A stretch of 37,220 nt of DNA from an uncultured Bacteroidota bacterium (GCA_903881065.1 CAIRRW010000046.1:1-37220); one strand, 5' to 3'. Positions 16,034-24,035 are shown, numbered from the stretch's first letter. A program made the numbers and translations. The notes: generated by a model from the letters alone, not told the origin.

Positions 16034-16909
16034 TTATTGTTTTATACCAAAGTCAAAAATCTTAATTCCCGATCCACTTCTGTCATAAGTTTGATGGTCT
16101 CCTGAATACATAAAACAATACTCACCTGGTTTTAACTCTTCTTTAAAAGTTATTTTATAAGTATTGCCGGAAACTCTCTCATATTTAAAATTTACTATAT
16201 ATTTTCCAGGAATAGATGTACTTGCACCAAAAGCACCAATACTGCCAGAATTAAATTGACGGTTACCCTTTTTCTTGTCAAGTTTTATTAATTTAAAATC
16301 ATTAGGGCTAATTGCTTGTCCTTGCGAACCATTTCTCATACTTAAAATATAATCCATATAATTATCTGAGTTAGACCTTTGATTTGAGTTATTTAAACTC
16401 TTCTTAGCAGGGTCAAAATTAAAATAGAAAACAGGGTTAGTTTCTTGGATTTGGTAATTTGCTTCAACACCATCTATCATGGTTGTATAGGTGGTTGGAG
16501 CATACATTACTCCAGGATTCATTTTAGTTCCATTTATATTAGTTGGGTCAAGTTTGGTATATTTATTATTTTCAAAAAAGTATATTCCGGATTCATTAAA
16601 AGAATGATTCTTCTCATTTGAGTTATTGCTAACTTGAGTTTCTTGTCTAGCGTCATTTTCATCTTGTTTGGTAATCATTAATTCAATCACCTTGTCTGAA
16701 ACATTATTATCTCTTAATTTAATAAGTGCATCAGTTGAAACATCAAAATAGCATACTGATTTATTCATCTTCTGAAGTATTACGGATTCAGGGAGTTTAG
16801 ATTTTGTAAGTTTTATTATAGTACTATTTTTAAGAGTATCTATTTTACTCTGGCTTATTGCTTGAAATGTAATAAATGTGAGCACTGAAATAAATAATAA
16901 TTTTCTCAT
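16034..16909 (-). CDS. Exported protein of unknown function (element cargo)
   Basis: This 291-residue protein has a signal peptide (MRKLLFISVLTFITFQAIS). Residues about 27-80 form a small helical domain with the pattern IIKLTKSKLPESVILQKM...FDVSTDALIKLRDNNVSDKVIELMI, which I have seen at the N-terminus of several exported Bacteroidota proteins. The rest is a beta-rich domain that includes GIYFFENNKYTKLDPTNI and, near the end, KITFKEELKPGEYCFMYSG. I know no function for it. It lies alone behind its own promoter at the tRNA-distal end of the element. Confidence 0.78.
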   Translation of the reverse strand: MRKLLFISVLTFITFQAISQSKIDTLKNSTIIKLTKSKLPESVILQKMNKSVCYFDVSTDALIKLRDNNVSDKVIELMITKQDENDARQETQVSNNSNEKNHSFNESGIYFFENNKYTKLDPTNINGTKMNPGVMYAPTTYTTMIDGVEANYQIQETNPVFYFNFDPAKKSLNNSNQRSNSDNYMDYILSMRNGSQGQAISPNDFKLIKLDKKKGNRQFNSGSIGAFGASTSIPGKYIVNFKYERVSGNTYKITFKEELKPGEYCFMYSGDHQTYDRSGSGIKIFDFGIKQ

Positions 16910-16931
16910 GACAATTTTATGTTTTATTTTA

Positions 16932-16939
16932 CAAAGGTA
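16932..16939 (-). promoter_or_regulatory. -7 promoter box of the exported cargo gene
   Basis: The minus strand reads TACCTTTG (TAnnTTTG), 22 bases before the ATG at 16909. Confidence 0.5.
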
Positions 16940-17039
16940 TCATAATATTTAAAAAGAATACATCTTTCCCTAACCCTCTAATAAATCCCACTATGGAATA
17001 AATTCAAGTCAAAAAATGAAGATGATAATTCTTTTAGCT

Positions 17040-17858
17040 CTATCTTGAATAAACGTCAGTCCACAAAGTTGTGGAATAAGAGCCAGGATTTATGTATTCA
17101 AGAGTTAGTGAGTTAGCCGTCAGGGTAGTAATTTTATAATAAGGCCCATTGGAAGAACTGTTTGTATAAAATATTGGAATTGCTCTATTAGGAAATAATA
17201 CTTGCCAACTAAAAGGAACTGCAAAAGTGGTAGAGTCTTTGCCTAAATAGCCATCCGTACTATACCAATTATTAAAAAACATTTTAAATGTTGGAGAAAG
17301 CGGTGCTGATCCATTATGAGTCACCTGTGTCCAAATACCACCTACAAGTTTGGATTCAATATTATTTAAAACAGGAGGCGTTGTTGTTTTGTTAAAAAAC
17401 AATCTTTGACCACCATTGACATAATCAAGAACTAAGGAGTCAGTACTTAAATAAATAATGCTAAAAATATTAGGTGTTCCCGGAATATCAATAGAGCTGC
17501 CTGCTCCGCCAGCCCATGCCCAATTGCTTTCTGGTGGTGTATTATCTTGGTAACCAAAAGTTGCGTGATAATATTGAGTGCCATTATAAACCATATCAGG
17601 TGAAGCTGTAAGGTTTAATTGCGAATTTATATAATTATAATGATTTGTATATTGAAATGTTGAATCACCAAGTCCTGGAGAAAAAGCATTTGACCTAATT
17701 TCTGATCTTTTAAGCTTCCACTGACCAACTAATGAATTTTCCCAAGGTGTCAAACTTCCTGATGTTACTGTAGAACCTGTGGGATTAGGAGATTTGTCCT
17801 TCTTACAGCTTGAACCTATAATAATTAGGACATAAGCAATTAATGTGATTTTTTTCAT
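17040..17858 (-). CDS. Lipoprotein with lipocalin-like domain (element cargo)
   Basis: This 272-residue protein has a lipoprotein signal (MKKITLIAYVLIIIGSSCKKDKSP, given here as its N-terminus; lipobox Cys at residue 18) and a Ser/Thr/Gly linker. A domain then starts with the lipocalin-like phrase LVGQWKLKRSEI and repeats with LVGGIWTQVTHNG near residue 166, so two related beta modules are likely. Binding partners are unknown. It lies 21 bases after the T9SS cargo gene and is probably co-transcribed with it. Its N-terminal SCKKDKSPNPT is nearly the same as that of the other lipoprotein in the element. Confidence 0.8.
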   Translation of the reverse strand: MKKITLIAYVLIIIGSSCKKDKSPNPTGSTVTSGSLTPWENSLVGQWKLKRSEIRSNAFSPGLGDSTFQYTNHYNYINSQLNLTASPDMVYNGTQYYHATFGYQDNTPPESNWAWAGGAGSSIDIPGTPNIFSIIYLSTDSLVLDYVNGGQRLFFNKTTTPPVLNNIESKLVGGIWTQVTHNGSAPLSPTFKMFFNNWYSTDGYLGKDSTTFAVPFSWQVLFPNRAIPIFYTNSSSNGPYYKITTLTANSLTLEYINPGSYSTTLWTDVYSR

Positions 17859-17879
17859 GGTATTAAAATTTAATTTGTG

Positions 17880-19832
17880 TTACTGTATTATCAGCTTCTT
17901 GGTTATAACATTTCTCATGTCATCTGTTACTTGAACAAAATAAATTCCATTGCTCATTTCTCCTCTCTCTATCACACAATCTTTGCCGGTAAAGTTTAAT
18001 GTTTTTATTTCTTTACCTAATAAATCTGTAATACTAACTCTGGTGTTTTCTTGCTCTGAAGAAAAGGAAATTGTGGTTTGGGAGGTAAAGGGATTTGGGT
18101 AAATAATAAATTGTTCTTCATTTAATAATTCTGTAATTCCCATAGTGCAAGAATTAACAGGGAACCAAGTGGAAGTTGCTGAACAGCCTGATAAATTAGT
18201 TACTTCAACCCACCAAGTACCTATAGCACATGGAACAAATTGTGTATTTAACTGTGCTTGGAGTATACCATTAAGATACCATTTATATGTATAACCAGTT
18301 CCTCCAATTGAACAAGCAATCATGTTACCAGGTTGAATTGAAACAATAGGTGTAGGATTTGGATTGACTGTAACTGTTGAAGTTGCAGTATGTGAACAAC
18401 CTAAAGTTGTACCTGTAATTAAATATGTTGTAGTGCTTAAAGGAGTAGCAATTCCTGAATTGACTCCAGTAGGTGTAATGCCTGATGGCCAAATATAACT
18501 TGAAGCTCCAGTTGGCATTATAGTAGCTGTATCTCCTTGACAAATATTAGGAGAATTAACGGATACAGTGGGTGATGGATTAACATTAACGTTGATAAAA
18601 ATTGTGTCAGTGCAACGTGAAGAAGAAGAACTTGTTGCCTCAAGATGATATACTGTTGTGGAACTAGGGGAAGCCATAGGATTGCTTTGATTGTCATTTG
18701 ATAATCCTAAAGCAGGAGTCCAATTTTGAGTCCAACTGTATGTTACACCTGGGCTAGGAGGTACACCAATTAAGATACTATCTCCAAAGCAAATTGTAGG
18801 ATTCCTGTCAGGATTATAGGAAGACAAACTCGGAACAACAGTAACATTAACTGTATCTGAAGAAGAGTTACCACAATTATCAAAGGCATTCAAAATGTAT
18901 TGTGTATTACTATTAGGATAAACATTTGGATTACTTATTGTGTCACTTTCCAAACCTATGGAAGGAAACCAATGATAAGTTATTCCTGCTGTTGGAGGAA
19001 CGCCTAATTGAAGGTGACAAGGAGAATAATTAGGAGGAAAATTAAAAATAGTTAGGTCTGGCCCCGCGTTGCAAACTACAGGGCTTACAGCTGTATTACA
19101 TGTCCCATTACAAGCATTAAGTGTGGCAGCAGCATTGGTAATCCAAGTTGTACTGCCATCTTGAACTCTACATATCACAGTACCAAGATTTGGTGATGCA
19201 CCAGCATAACTTACAACAGAATTAGGGAAAGAAGTAGGAGCAGCTAGTGCAACAACATTGGCACATGCTGACGGATTGGCAATGGGTGAAGCAGCAATAG
19301 ATAAACCTGGATATGATGAATTATTCCAAAGATTTGCCTGACCTGGATTTGTTGTCCAATAAACCACATCCAGAACATTGCCGGATGCATCATAAAGACC
19401 AATTGACTCTTCAAGATTATCAAGAAACCACCGGCTGGCTAAAGTATTTAAGAATGTTACATTGGAACCTGTGCAATAATTAGGAAGAAGAAGAGTAGCC
19501 CCTGAATTTGCACCTCCAATAGAAATAAATCCAAATGGCGGAATAATAGTACCTAAAGGAAATCTAAAAGAACCTTGAGTACTAGGTGACTGACCTGAAT
19601 TAGGAGTAGCAATAATATAACAACTAATATCAATAGGTGTACAAGGGTTTTTATTGTAAAGTTCTACATATTCACTTCCGTAGGTAGGATTAGCACAATC
19701 TTTCATAGATTGAAACTGTGCACTGGTTTGACTTGTACCAGGCTTTACGTTTACCTCATTTATCACAACTTGAGATTTTAAGCTCTCTAATAAAAAACTT
19801 ATTAGAATGTAGAATATTATTTGCTTTTTCAT
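17880..19832 (-). CDS. T9SS-secreted protein with lamin-tail-like N-terminal domain (element cargo)
   Basis: This 650-residue protein has a signal peptide of about 20 residues. Residues 22-200 resemble a lamin-tail domain: VVINEVNVKPG at its start, then GSEYVELYNKNPCTPIDISCYIIATP split by short loops, and later SIGLYDASGNVLDVVYWT. Residues about 250-565 hold Ig/PKD-like modules rich in Ser, Thr, Pro and Cys (for example TVYHLEATSSSSS and PTPIVSIQPGN). A type A T9SS sorting domain closes the protein (IYPNPFTSQTTISFSSEQ to KKLIIQ). It is expected at the cell surface or in the medium. The domain set suggests adhesion or polymer binding. It is the largest cargo gene of the element and likely forms an operon with the lipoprotein downstream. 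Confidence 0.85.
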   Translation of the reverse strand: MKKQIIFYILISFLLESLKSQVVINEVNVKPGTSQTSAQFQSMKDCANPTYGSEYVELYNKNPCTPIDISCYIIATPNSGQSPSTQGSFRFPLGTIIPPFGFISIGGANSGATLLLPNYCTGSNVTFLNTLASRWFLDNLEESIGLYDASGNVLDVVYWTTNPGQANLWNNSSYPGLSIAASPIANPSACANVVALAAPTSFPNSVVSYAGASPNLGTVICRVQDGSTTWITNAAATLNACNGTCNTAVSPVVCNAGPDLTIFNFPPNYSPCHLQLGVPPTAGITYHWFPSIGLESDTISNPNVYPNSNTQYILNAFDNCGNSSSDTVNVTVVPSLSSYNPDRNPTICFGDSILIGVPPSPGVTYSWTQNWTPALGLSNDNQSNPMASPSSTTVYHLEATSSSSSRCTDTIFINVNVNPSPTVSVNSPNICQGDTATIMPTGASSYIWPSGITPTGVNSGIATPLSTTTYLITGTTLGCSHTATSTVTVNPNPTPIVSIQPGNMIACSIGGTGYTYKWYLNGILQAQLNTQFVPCAIGTWWVEVTNLSGCSATSTWFPVNSCTMGITELLNEEQFIIYPNPFTSQTTISFSSEQENTRVSITDLLGKEIKTLNFTGKDCVIERGEMSNGIYFVQVTDDMRNVITKKLIIQ

Positions 19833-19922
19833 AAACTTACTTATTTATTATCCTCAGATGTATGCCTCATTATTTAATAATATAATGATGTGATTATATT
19901 TATATCCAATAAAGCTATGGAT

Positions 19923-20399
19923 TTACTTATGTAAATAATACAAAAAACCCTCAGTACCAGGAGATGTGGTACTTCCCCATTGCAGTGCCATATTAGTCAG
20001 ACTTTGGGACACTATGATATAAATTTGACCACTAACTTCTATAGTTGTGGCTGAAGTCATTTTCCAATAGTAAGGTTCTATATAACCTGTCATCTTAATT
20101 CCATCACTACATTCTTTCCAATTTTGATTATTACTGCCAAGATAAGGTGTTGCTTTAAATTCAATTCTGCAATTTACAGGATCACTAAAATATTGTGGAT
20201 AGCCTGACAACATTACACCATTGGATATATCATCTTTTCTGTCAAGTATCCAATTCCCTAGTAAAGCCGAATCAGCAGCTGTTAAAACTAATGGTGTTGG
20301 AGTTGTAGAAGGTGTCGTTGTAGGAGATGGTGATTTATCTTTCTTACAGCTTGCAGATATTATTGTAACTGTAATCACAGCTAAAATTAATTTTTTCAT
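19923..20399 (-). CDS. Short lipoprotein, partial paralogue of the other element lipoprotein
   Basis: This 158-residue protein has a lipoprotein signal ending in ISASC (Cys at residue 18), a Ser/Thr/Pro linker, and a domain beginning LLGNWILDRKDD. The last matches the lipocalin-like start LVGQWKLKRSEI of the gene at 17040-17858. It shares SCKKDKSP-PT at the mature N-terminus. It is read divergently from the XRE regulator, with a candidate operator in the shared gap, so it may be controlled by that regulator. Confidence 0.78.
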   Translation of the reverse strand: MKKLILAVITVTIISASCKKDKSPSPTTTPSTTPTPLVLTAADSALLGNWILDRKDDISNGVMLSGYPQYFSDPVNCRIEFKATPYLGSNNQNWKECSDGIKMTGYIEPYYWKMTSATTIEVSGQIYIIVSQSLTNMALQWGSTTSPGTEGFLYYLHK

Positions 20400-20419
20400 G
20401 ATAATTGTTTTTGGTGGGT

Positions 20420-20427
20420 CAAATGTA
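20420..20427 (-). promoter_or_regulatory. -7 promoter box of the short lipoprotein gene
   Basis: The minus strand reads TACATTTG (TAnnTTTG), 20 bases before the ATG at 20399. The expected -33 region falls close to the palindrome at 20443-20460. Confidence 0.5.
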
Positions 20428-20442
20428 AGTATAATTTCTTAA

Positions 20443-20460
20443 GGTAACATATATGTTGCC
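20443..20460. promoter_or_regulatory. Candidate operator between the lipoprotein and XRE genes
   Basis: ggtaacatatatgttgcc is an 18-base palindrome with one mismatched pair. It lies in the 109-base divergent gap and overlaps the place expected for the -33 element of the lipoprotein promoter. It is a plausible binding site for the neighbouring XRE protein, by position only. Confidence 0.45.
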
Positions 20461-20508
20461 CTTTATATTTTAAATATATTCCACCTTGCAATAAATTCAA
20501 GTTGCAAA

Positions 20509-20736
20509 ATGGAGGATCAGGAGTTCCTTGTACAATTAGGTAAAGAAATTGCCAAGCAAAGAAAGAAGAAAGGGCTTACTCAGCTTGACTTAGCCTCTCT
20601 TGTCAATATGGAGAAAGCAACAATAACCAGACTTGAAAAAGGCAGAACTAATCCCACATCCTTAACTCTTCTTAAAATAAGTAAAGCATTAGGTGTTCCC
20701 GTATCTAAATTCTTTGCATTTCAGAAAAATATTTAA
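20509..20736 (+). CDS. XRE-family HTH transcriptional regulator
   Basis: This 75-residue protein is almost entirely one HTH_3/Cro-C1 domain: LGKEIAKQRKKKGLTQLDLASLVNMEKATITRLEKGRTNPTSLTLLKISKALGVPVSKFF, read here in continuous helices 1-5. The recognition helix is around residues 37-45. It has no ligand or dimerisation domain. It is the only regulator in the element and the first gene on the plus strand, so control of element genes or of excision is likely but unproven. A hairpin follows 21 bases after the stop. Confidence 0.9.
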   Translation: MEDQEFLVQLGKEIAKQRKKKGLTQLDLASLVNMEKATITRLEKGRTNPTSLTLLKISKALGVPVSKFFAFQKNI

Positions 20737-20757
20737 TCTGAGTTTTCAACAAGCATT

Positions 20758-20788
20758 AAAAGTTAGCGTTATATATGCACTAACTTTT
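20758..20788 (+). terminator. Terminator-like hairpin after the XRE gene
   Basis: A perfect 9-base inverted repeat, aaaagttag / ctaactttt, has a 13-base loop and is followed by ccaattttta. The stem is AT-rich, so efficiency is doubtful. Confidence 0.45.
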
Positions 20789-20841
20789 CCAATTTTTATT
20801 AACAATGTAAATTCAAGCGTAAAAGTGATTTAAAAAACATT

Positions 20842-20849
20842 TATCTTTG
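20842..20849 (+). promoter_or_regulatory. -7 promoter box upstream of the candidate structured RNA
   Basis: TATCTTTG matches TAnnTTTG and predicts a start near 20856, immediately before the first hairpin. No convincing -33 element is visible. Confidence 0.45.
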
Positions 20850-20855
20850 TATTGT

Positions 20856-21120
20856 TAAATCAGTTCATACTGGTCGGAAAGATTAACGGCAGCAGTATAA
20901 AATTAAAGGGTTACTGTGGGAATCATGCACAATCCAGGAATAGCACAAAGAAGAAAGTTCCACGCATGACAGGTGATTGACCACCTGTAAGTTTGTCTTC
21001 AAGCTGAGTGGCGTCAATGCTCCAACTCAGACACTAGAAGGGGAAGCATGTAAAATGTTTTAAGCCTAAAGGTGAGTGATACAAGGGGTAATAACCTTGC
21101 TAGGAATCACTCACTCTTCA
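20856..21120 (+). ncRNA. Candidate structured non-coding RNA of unknown class
   Basis: Most of the gap between the XRE gene and the HsdR relic has no protein-like reading frame on either strand, but it is rich in perfect inverted repeats. These are atactg/cagtat (20867-20872 with 20893-20898), acaggtg/cacctgt around a 6-base loop (20969-20975 with 20982-20988), and ctgagt/actcag with an inner gg/cc (21004-21011 with 21022-21030). The strongest is gtgagtgat/atcactcac (21072-21080 with 21106-21114), enclosing caagg/ccttg. catgc (20924-20928) can pair with gcatg at 20964-20968 or 21046-21050. The region is richer in G and C than its surroundings. The 3' end is set by the last stem; there is no clear T tract. 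I do not recognise tmRNA, 6S, RNase P, a group I or II intron or a retron RNA. Confidence 0.45.
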
Positions 21121-21216
21121 CATCAGAAAAAGCATATAATACTTAAGTATAACTAAATATTACTAGATAAATAATACTAGGTAAAATAACAAGTTCTTAT
21201 TAATCTGTTTATTTTA

Positions 21217-21402
21217 TTAAACAAGTTCCTCAGCATGCATCTCTGCCTGTTCTAATAAAGTTTCAGTAGCTCTTGGTTCATCATCCGGTGGGTATTTATA
21301 GAATCTGAGTACACGTTTAACTTCCAATTTAACCTTATCCTTAGCACTTTGCCTGATAGTCCAATCCAATGTAGTAGAAGATTTAACTCTCTTGTCTAAA
21401 TT
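21217..21402 (-). pseudogene. hsdR: C-terminal relic of a type I restriction subunit R (HsdR)
   Basis: Minus-strand codons from 21402 to the stop at 21217 encode 61 residues that match the C-terminal end of HsdR proteins (DUF3387 type): DWTIRQSAKDKVKLEVKR, then YKYPPD, then ATETLLEQAE. This corresponds to the helical tail that contacts the methylase core. A stop codon lies in frame immediately upstream (21403-21405), there is no usable start codon, and no motor, nuclease, hsdM or hsdS sequence is present. It is therefore a remnant of a lost restriction system. The identification is from memory of the family and was not searched. Confidence 0.75.
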
Positions 21403-21505
21403 TTAGTCTAATATTTCAATATTATTAGTATTTATTATTGGTGAAGCAAATGTACTATAAATCCTTCTAGAACTATGAGAGAGTTTTATAATAAGGAGGA
21501 GCATA

Positions 21506-21539
21506 AAATAAGAGTTCAGTTTTACCCGAACTCTTATTT
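21506..21539 (-). terminator. Terminator-like hairpin after the DUF3871 gene
   Basis: A perfect 12-base inverted repeat, aaataagagttc / gaactcttattt, has a 10-base loop and lies directly beyond the stop at 21541. The gap between the HsdR relic and this hairpin (21403-21505) shows nothing else. Confidence 0.6.
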
Positions 21540-21540
21540 A

Positions 21541-22539
21541 TTATCCCATATACCAGAAAGGATCTTTATTAATCTTGTGATTAATCAGTCCATAACTGAA
21601 ATCATGTGAGTTCACACCTCTTTCAAGGAATGAATCAATATAACTGGATTTATTAGCTCCTGTCAGTAAGTTGTAGAACTGCCACATGCTAATGCTTCCA
21701 CCTTGTTCAGTTCCAAAGTTGAAATCCTTGTAATAATCATGTACAACGGCACTAAGCTGTTGGTCACCAAGTAATATTTCAGGTATACCTTTCCTTGTAG
21801 CATCTGGCAAGTGTTTGAACATTCTGCATCTTCCTACTACTTGAGCAAATTCAGTTTCTGAAAGCTCTATGTCAATCATGTTTCTCATTGCTTTCAAGTG
21901 TTTCCCAGCTTTGTATCTGTTAATCAAATTCTCTACGGCATACATGAGTTGACCTGTAGAGCTGATTCCCACCTCTTCTGCAATTCCATCACTCCATACA
22001 CATAAATTACAGCATACAGTATTCTGAAATCCTACAAACAATTGAAAATGCTGGTCTGCACTACCTCTCTTGCTATACAGGTTGTCAAGATTGTAAGACT
22101 TAACACCACCAATAGTAAGAGATAGAGAGTTACCGTTTACAGTATCATACACTGAAGGTATCTCAATTACAAACATCATTCTCTCATAATACAAAGTCTG
22201 CTCATGTGGTTGAAGGTCTTTTGCAGCCTTTTTCTTAGCCTCTGGTATTCTTCCTTTTATAGGATGGCTAACTCTGATACTTGGTTTCATGATGGTTTCA
22301 TTTGCAAACATCCTATGTGTCATTTCCCAAGTAGATTCAACAAATTCAGAGTGACTAATCAATGGTTCATTTGATGTAGCCCAAACAGGAATAATGTGTT
22401 CATCCCTTATTTCCTTTACACTTACAGGGATTGTATTAGCTTCTATAAATGGCTTGGCTGTTGATACTTTACCACTGCCATTTAGTGAAGGTGCCTGAAT
22501 CTGTTCAAGCACCTTCTTGTTATTAACTATGAATTCCAT
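21541..22539 (-). CDS. DUF3871 family protein
   Basis: This 332-residue protein matches what I know of DUF3871, a Bacteroidota family found on integrated and conjugative elements. Visible features are HPIKGRIPEAKKKAA (about 90-104), a central GGVKSYNLDNLYSKRGSADQHFQLFVGFQNTVCC region (given only as a landmark near 143-176), and a C-terminal NHKINKDPFWYMG. No catalytic motif is apparent. Its ATG overlaps the end of the upstream ATPase gene by 17 bases, so the two are coupled; a shared DNA-processing role is plausible. Confidence 0.75.
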   Translation of the reverse strand: MEFIVNNKKVLEQIQAPSLNGSGKVSTAKPFIEANTIPVSVKEIRDEHIIPVWATSNEPLISHSEFVESTWEMTHRMFANETIMKPSIRVSHPIKGRIPEAKKKAAKDLQPHEQTLYYERMMFVIEIPSVYDTVNGNSLSLTIGGVKSYNLDNLYSKRGSADQHFQLFVGFQNTVCCNLCVWSDGIAEEVGISSTGQLMYAVENLINRYKAGKHLKAMRNMIDIELSETEFAQVVGRCRMFKHLPDATRKGIPEILLGDQQLSAVVHDYYKDFNFGTEQGGSISMWQFYNLLTGANKSSYIDSFLERGVNSHDFSYGLINHKINKDPFWYMG

Positions 22540-23419
22540 TACTCAAAAAGCTGTTAGGTTTAACATTAATTTGATTCTTTCTTGTAATGAAATCCTGCTT
22601 GTAAGTCTCCTGATGCTCAACATTCGCATTAAAGAGTTCAATAAGTTCATCAACACTTTTACATGCACTGATTCTTACTCCAAAATCATCAGGCTTTGGT
22701 TGTTCTGCTATAACATTAGCTACAGCAGGTACTAATGGTTTACCGGAACTACACCATTCCGAAATAATTTCACCTACTTCAGATGACAATTTTAATTCAG
22801 GCTTGTTAATGAACAACCCTGTTCTGTCCTTGCTCACCGATGCCAAGTGTCTCATGTTAATTTCAAATACAAGTGTAAACTCATACTCTGCATCTTCACG
22901 CTGAACAGCTTTCAAACCAATCTTCTCAGGCACTTGTTTTCCATCTCTTTCAGAAATAACATAATCAGTTTTGCTTCTCATTGTACCAATTACGTGAATG
23001 TTACTCTGTAGAATTTTCTGCACAAATGCATTGTGTCTTGGTGTTACCTTTCCCCATGCTGTAAAGGAATTGCCGGGGATGTTACTGTGAATGTCAAGTA
23101 TTCCTCCTTGTCCATTCCACTCAGCTGACAGGGAATCAATAATTAAACACTCAAACCCATTGTTTACAGCAAGGTCAATGGCTTCACCAAAAAGCTCCGG
23201 TGTAAAGGGTGGAGCAATGCTAAGTACAGAGTATTCTCCTAAATCAGAATACAGGTTTGCTGAACCATTCTCTGTGTCAATAACAGCAATTTTACTCCAA
23301 TCTTTGGTAAGCCCATAAGCCAGTAATAATGCTGAATAAGATTTGCCGGAACCTGATGAGCCTTGTAGAGCCATCTTAATTTTGCAGAGGTTCCTTTCTG
23401 CTTTTCTAAATTGTTTCAT
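22523..23419 (-). CDS. RecA-fold P-loop ATPase of mobile-element type
   Basis: This 298-residue protein has a Walker A GSSGSGKS at 20-27, the segment VIDTENGSANLYSDL (about 46-60), and a Walker B-like CLIIDSLSAEW with Asp 95. It also has a later GTMRSKTDYV (sensor-like) and a charged C-terminal tail. It resembles phage and element AAA_24/Sak4-like RecA-fold ATPases, some of which are single-strand annealing or recombination proteins. I cannot decide between recombination and another ATP-dependent role. It is followed by DUF3871 with a 17-base overlap, and lies 120 bases downstream of radC behind its own leader. Confidence 0.82.
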   Translation of the reverse strand: MKQFRKAERNLCKIKMALQGSSGSGKSYSALLLAYGLTKDWSKIAVIDTENGSANLYSDLGEYSVLSIAPPFTPELFGEAIDLAVNNGFECLIIDSLSAEWNGQGGILDIHSNIPGNSFTAWGKVTPRHNAFVQKILQSNIHVIGTMRSKTDYVISERDGKQVPEKIGLKAVQREDAEYEFTLVFEINMRHLASVSKDRTGLFINKPELKLSSEVGEIISEWCSSGKPLVPAVANVIAEQPKPDDFGVRISACKSVDELIELFNANVEHQETYKQDFITRKNQINVKPNSFLSNGIHS

Positions 23420-23449
23420 GATTATAAAAATTTTAAGTTATACAAAAAC

Positions 23450-23470
23450 AATAAAGAGTTCGATAATAAT
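23450..23470 (-). promoter_or_regulatory. Shared upstream element, copy before the P-loop ATPase gene
   Basis: This 21-base sequence (minus strand attattatcgaactcttta plus tt) is repeated with one mismatch before radC at 24036-24056. It ends about 30 bases before the ATPase ATG; the radC copy ends about 40 bases before its ATG. The similar position suggests a common promoter or operator. Confidence 0.5.
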
Positions 23471-23480
23471 GAGGGTGGGA

Positions 23481-23515
23481 AAAAGAGAGGCAATCTCAGT
23501 ATAGAAAGCCCCTCT
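23481..23515 (-). terminator. Rho-independent terminator of radC
   Basis: On the minus strand, agaggggc and gcctct form a stem around a loop of about 16 bases, followed by a run of five T. It lies 25 bases past the radC stop and before the shared element of the ATPase gene, so the two genes look separately transcribed. Confidence 0.65.
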
Positions 23516-23539
23516 AATAATTTAAACTTTTAAAGTTTA

Positions 23540-23995
23540 CTACAACATGCCTTGGTCTGCAAATGAGAAATAACCTGAGTCTGCAATAATGATGTGGTCA
23601 ATTATTGCTATATCCATTATTCTTCCGGCATCCTTAAACTGTTTAGTAATAGTAATATCCTGTTGGGAAGGTTTAAGGTTTCCTGAAGGATGGTTGTGTA
23701 CAATTACCATACTTGTAGCAAGGCTCTTAAGAGCAATGGCAAATGCAATCCTTATATCTACAACTGTTCCAGATATACCTCCTGCACTAAGCATGTTGTA
23801 CCCTATGACCAGATTATTACGGTTAAGTAATATAATAAAGAAGTATTCTTTAAAGTCAATAATACACTCTGACGAAGAATAAATCTTTCTTATTAATTCA
23901 TGTAAATTTAAGGAGGTAATAATCTTTTCATTGTAAAAGTTTTTCTTGGAATAACTAACACTGATTTCATTTAAAGTTTTGTTTACTGTACTCAT
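23540..23995 (-). CDS. radC: RadC-like JAB-domain protein
   Basis: This 151-residue protein is of the short RadC type common on Bacteroidota mobile elements. It lacks the N-terminal helix-hairpin-helix region of chromosomal RadC. The JAB/MPN metal-binding motif is intact: HNHPSGNLKPSQQD with His 100, His 102 and Asp 113, followed by DHIIIADSGYFSFADQGML. Substrates of RadC proteins remain unclear despite the old DNA-repair name. It is a single gene with its own leader and terminator. Confidence 0.92.
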   Translation of the reverse strand: MSTVNKTLNEISVSYSKKNFYNEKIITSLNLHELIRKIYSSSECIIDFKEYFFIILLNRNNLVIGYNMLSAGGISGTVVDIRIAFAIALKSLATSMVIVHNHPSGNLKPSQQDITITKQFKDAGRIMDIAIIDHIIIADSGYFSFADQGML

Positions 23996-24035
23996 GTTTA
24001 ACTGATTTTAAAGGTTAATACTAATTTCTAAAATC

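Noticed and set aside
20856..21120. Retron or group II intron RNA
   Set aside because: No reverse transcriptase is in the element, the 5' GUGYG and domain V patterns of group II introns are absent, and no a1/a2 retron repeats can be seen.
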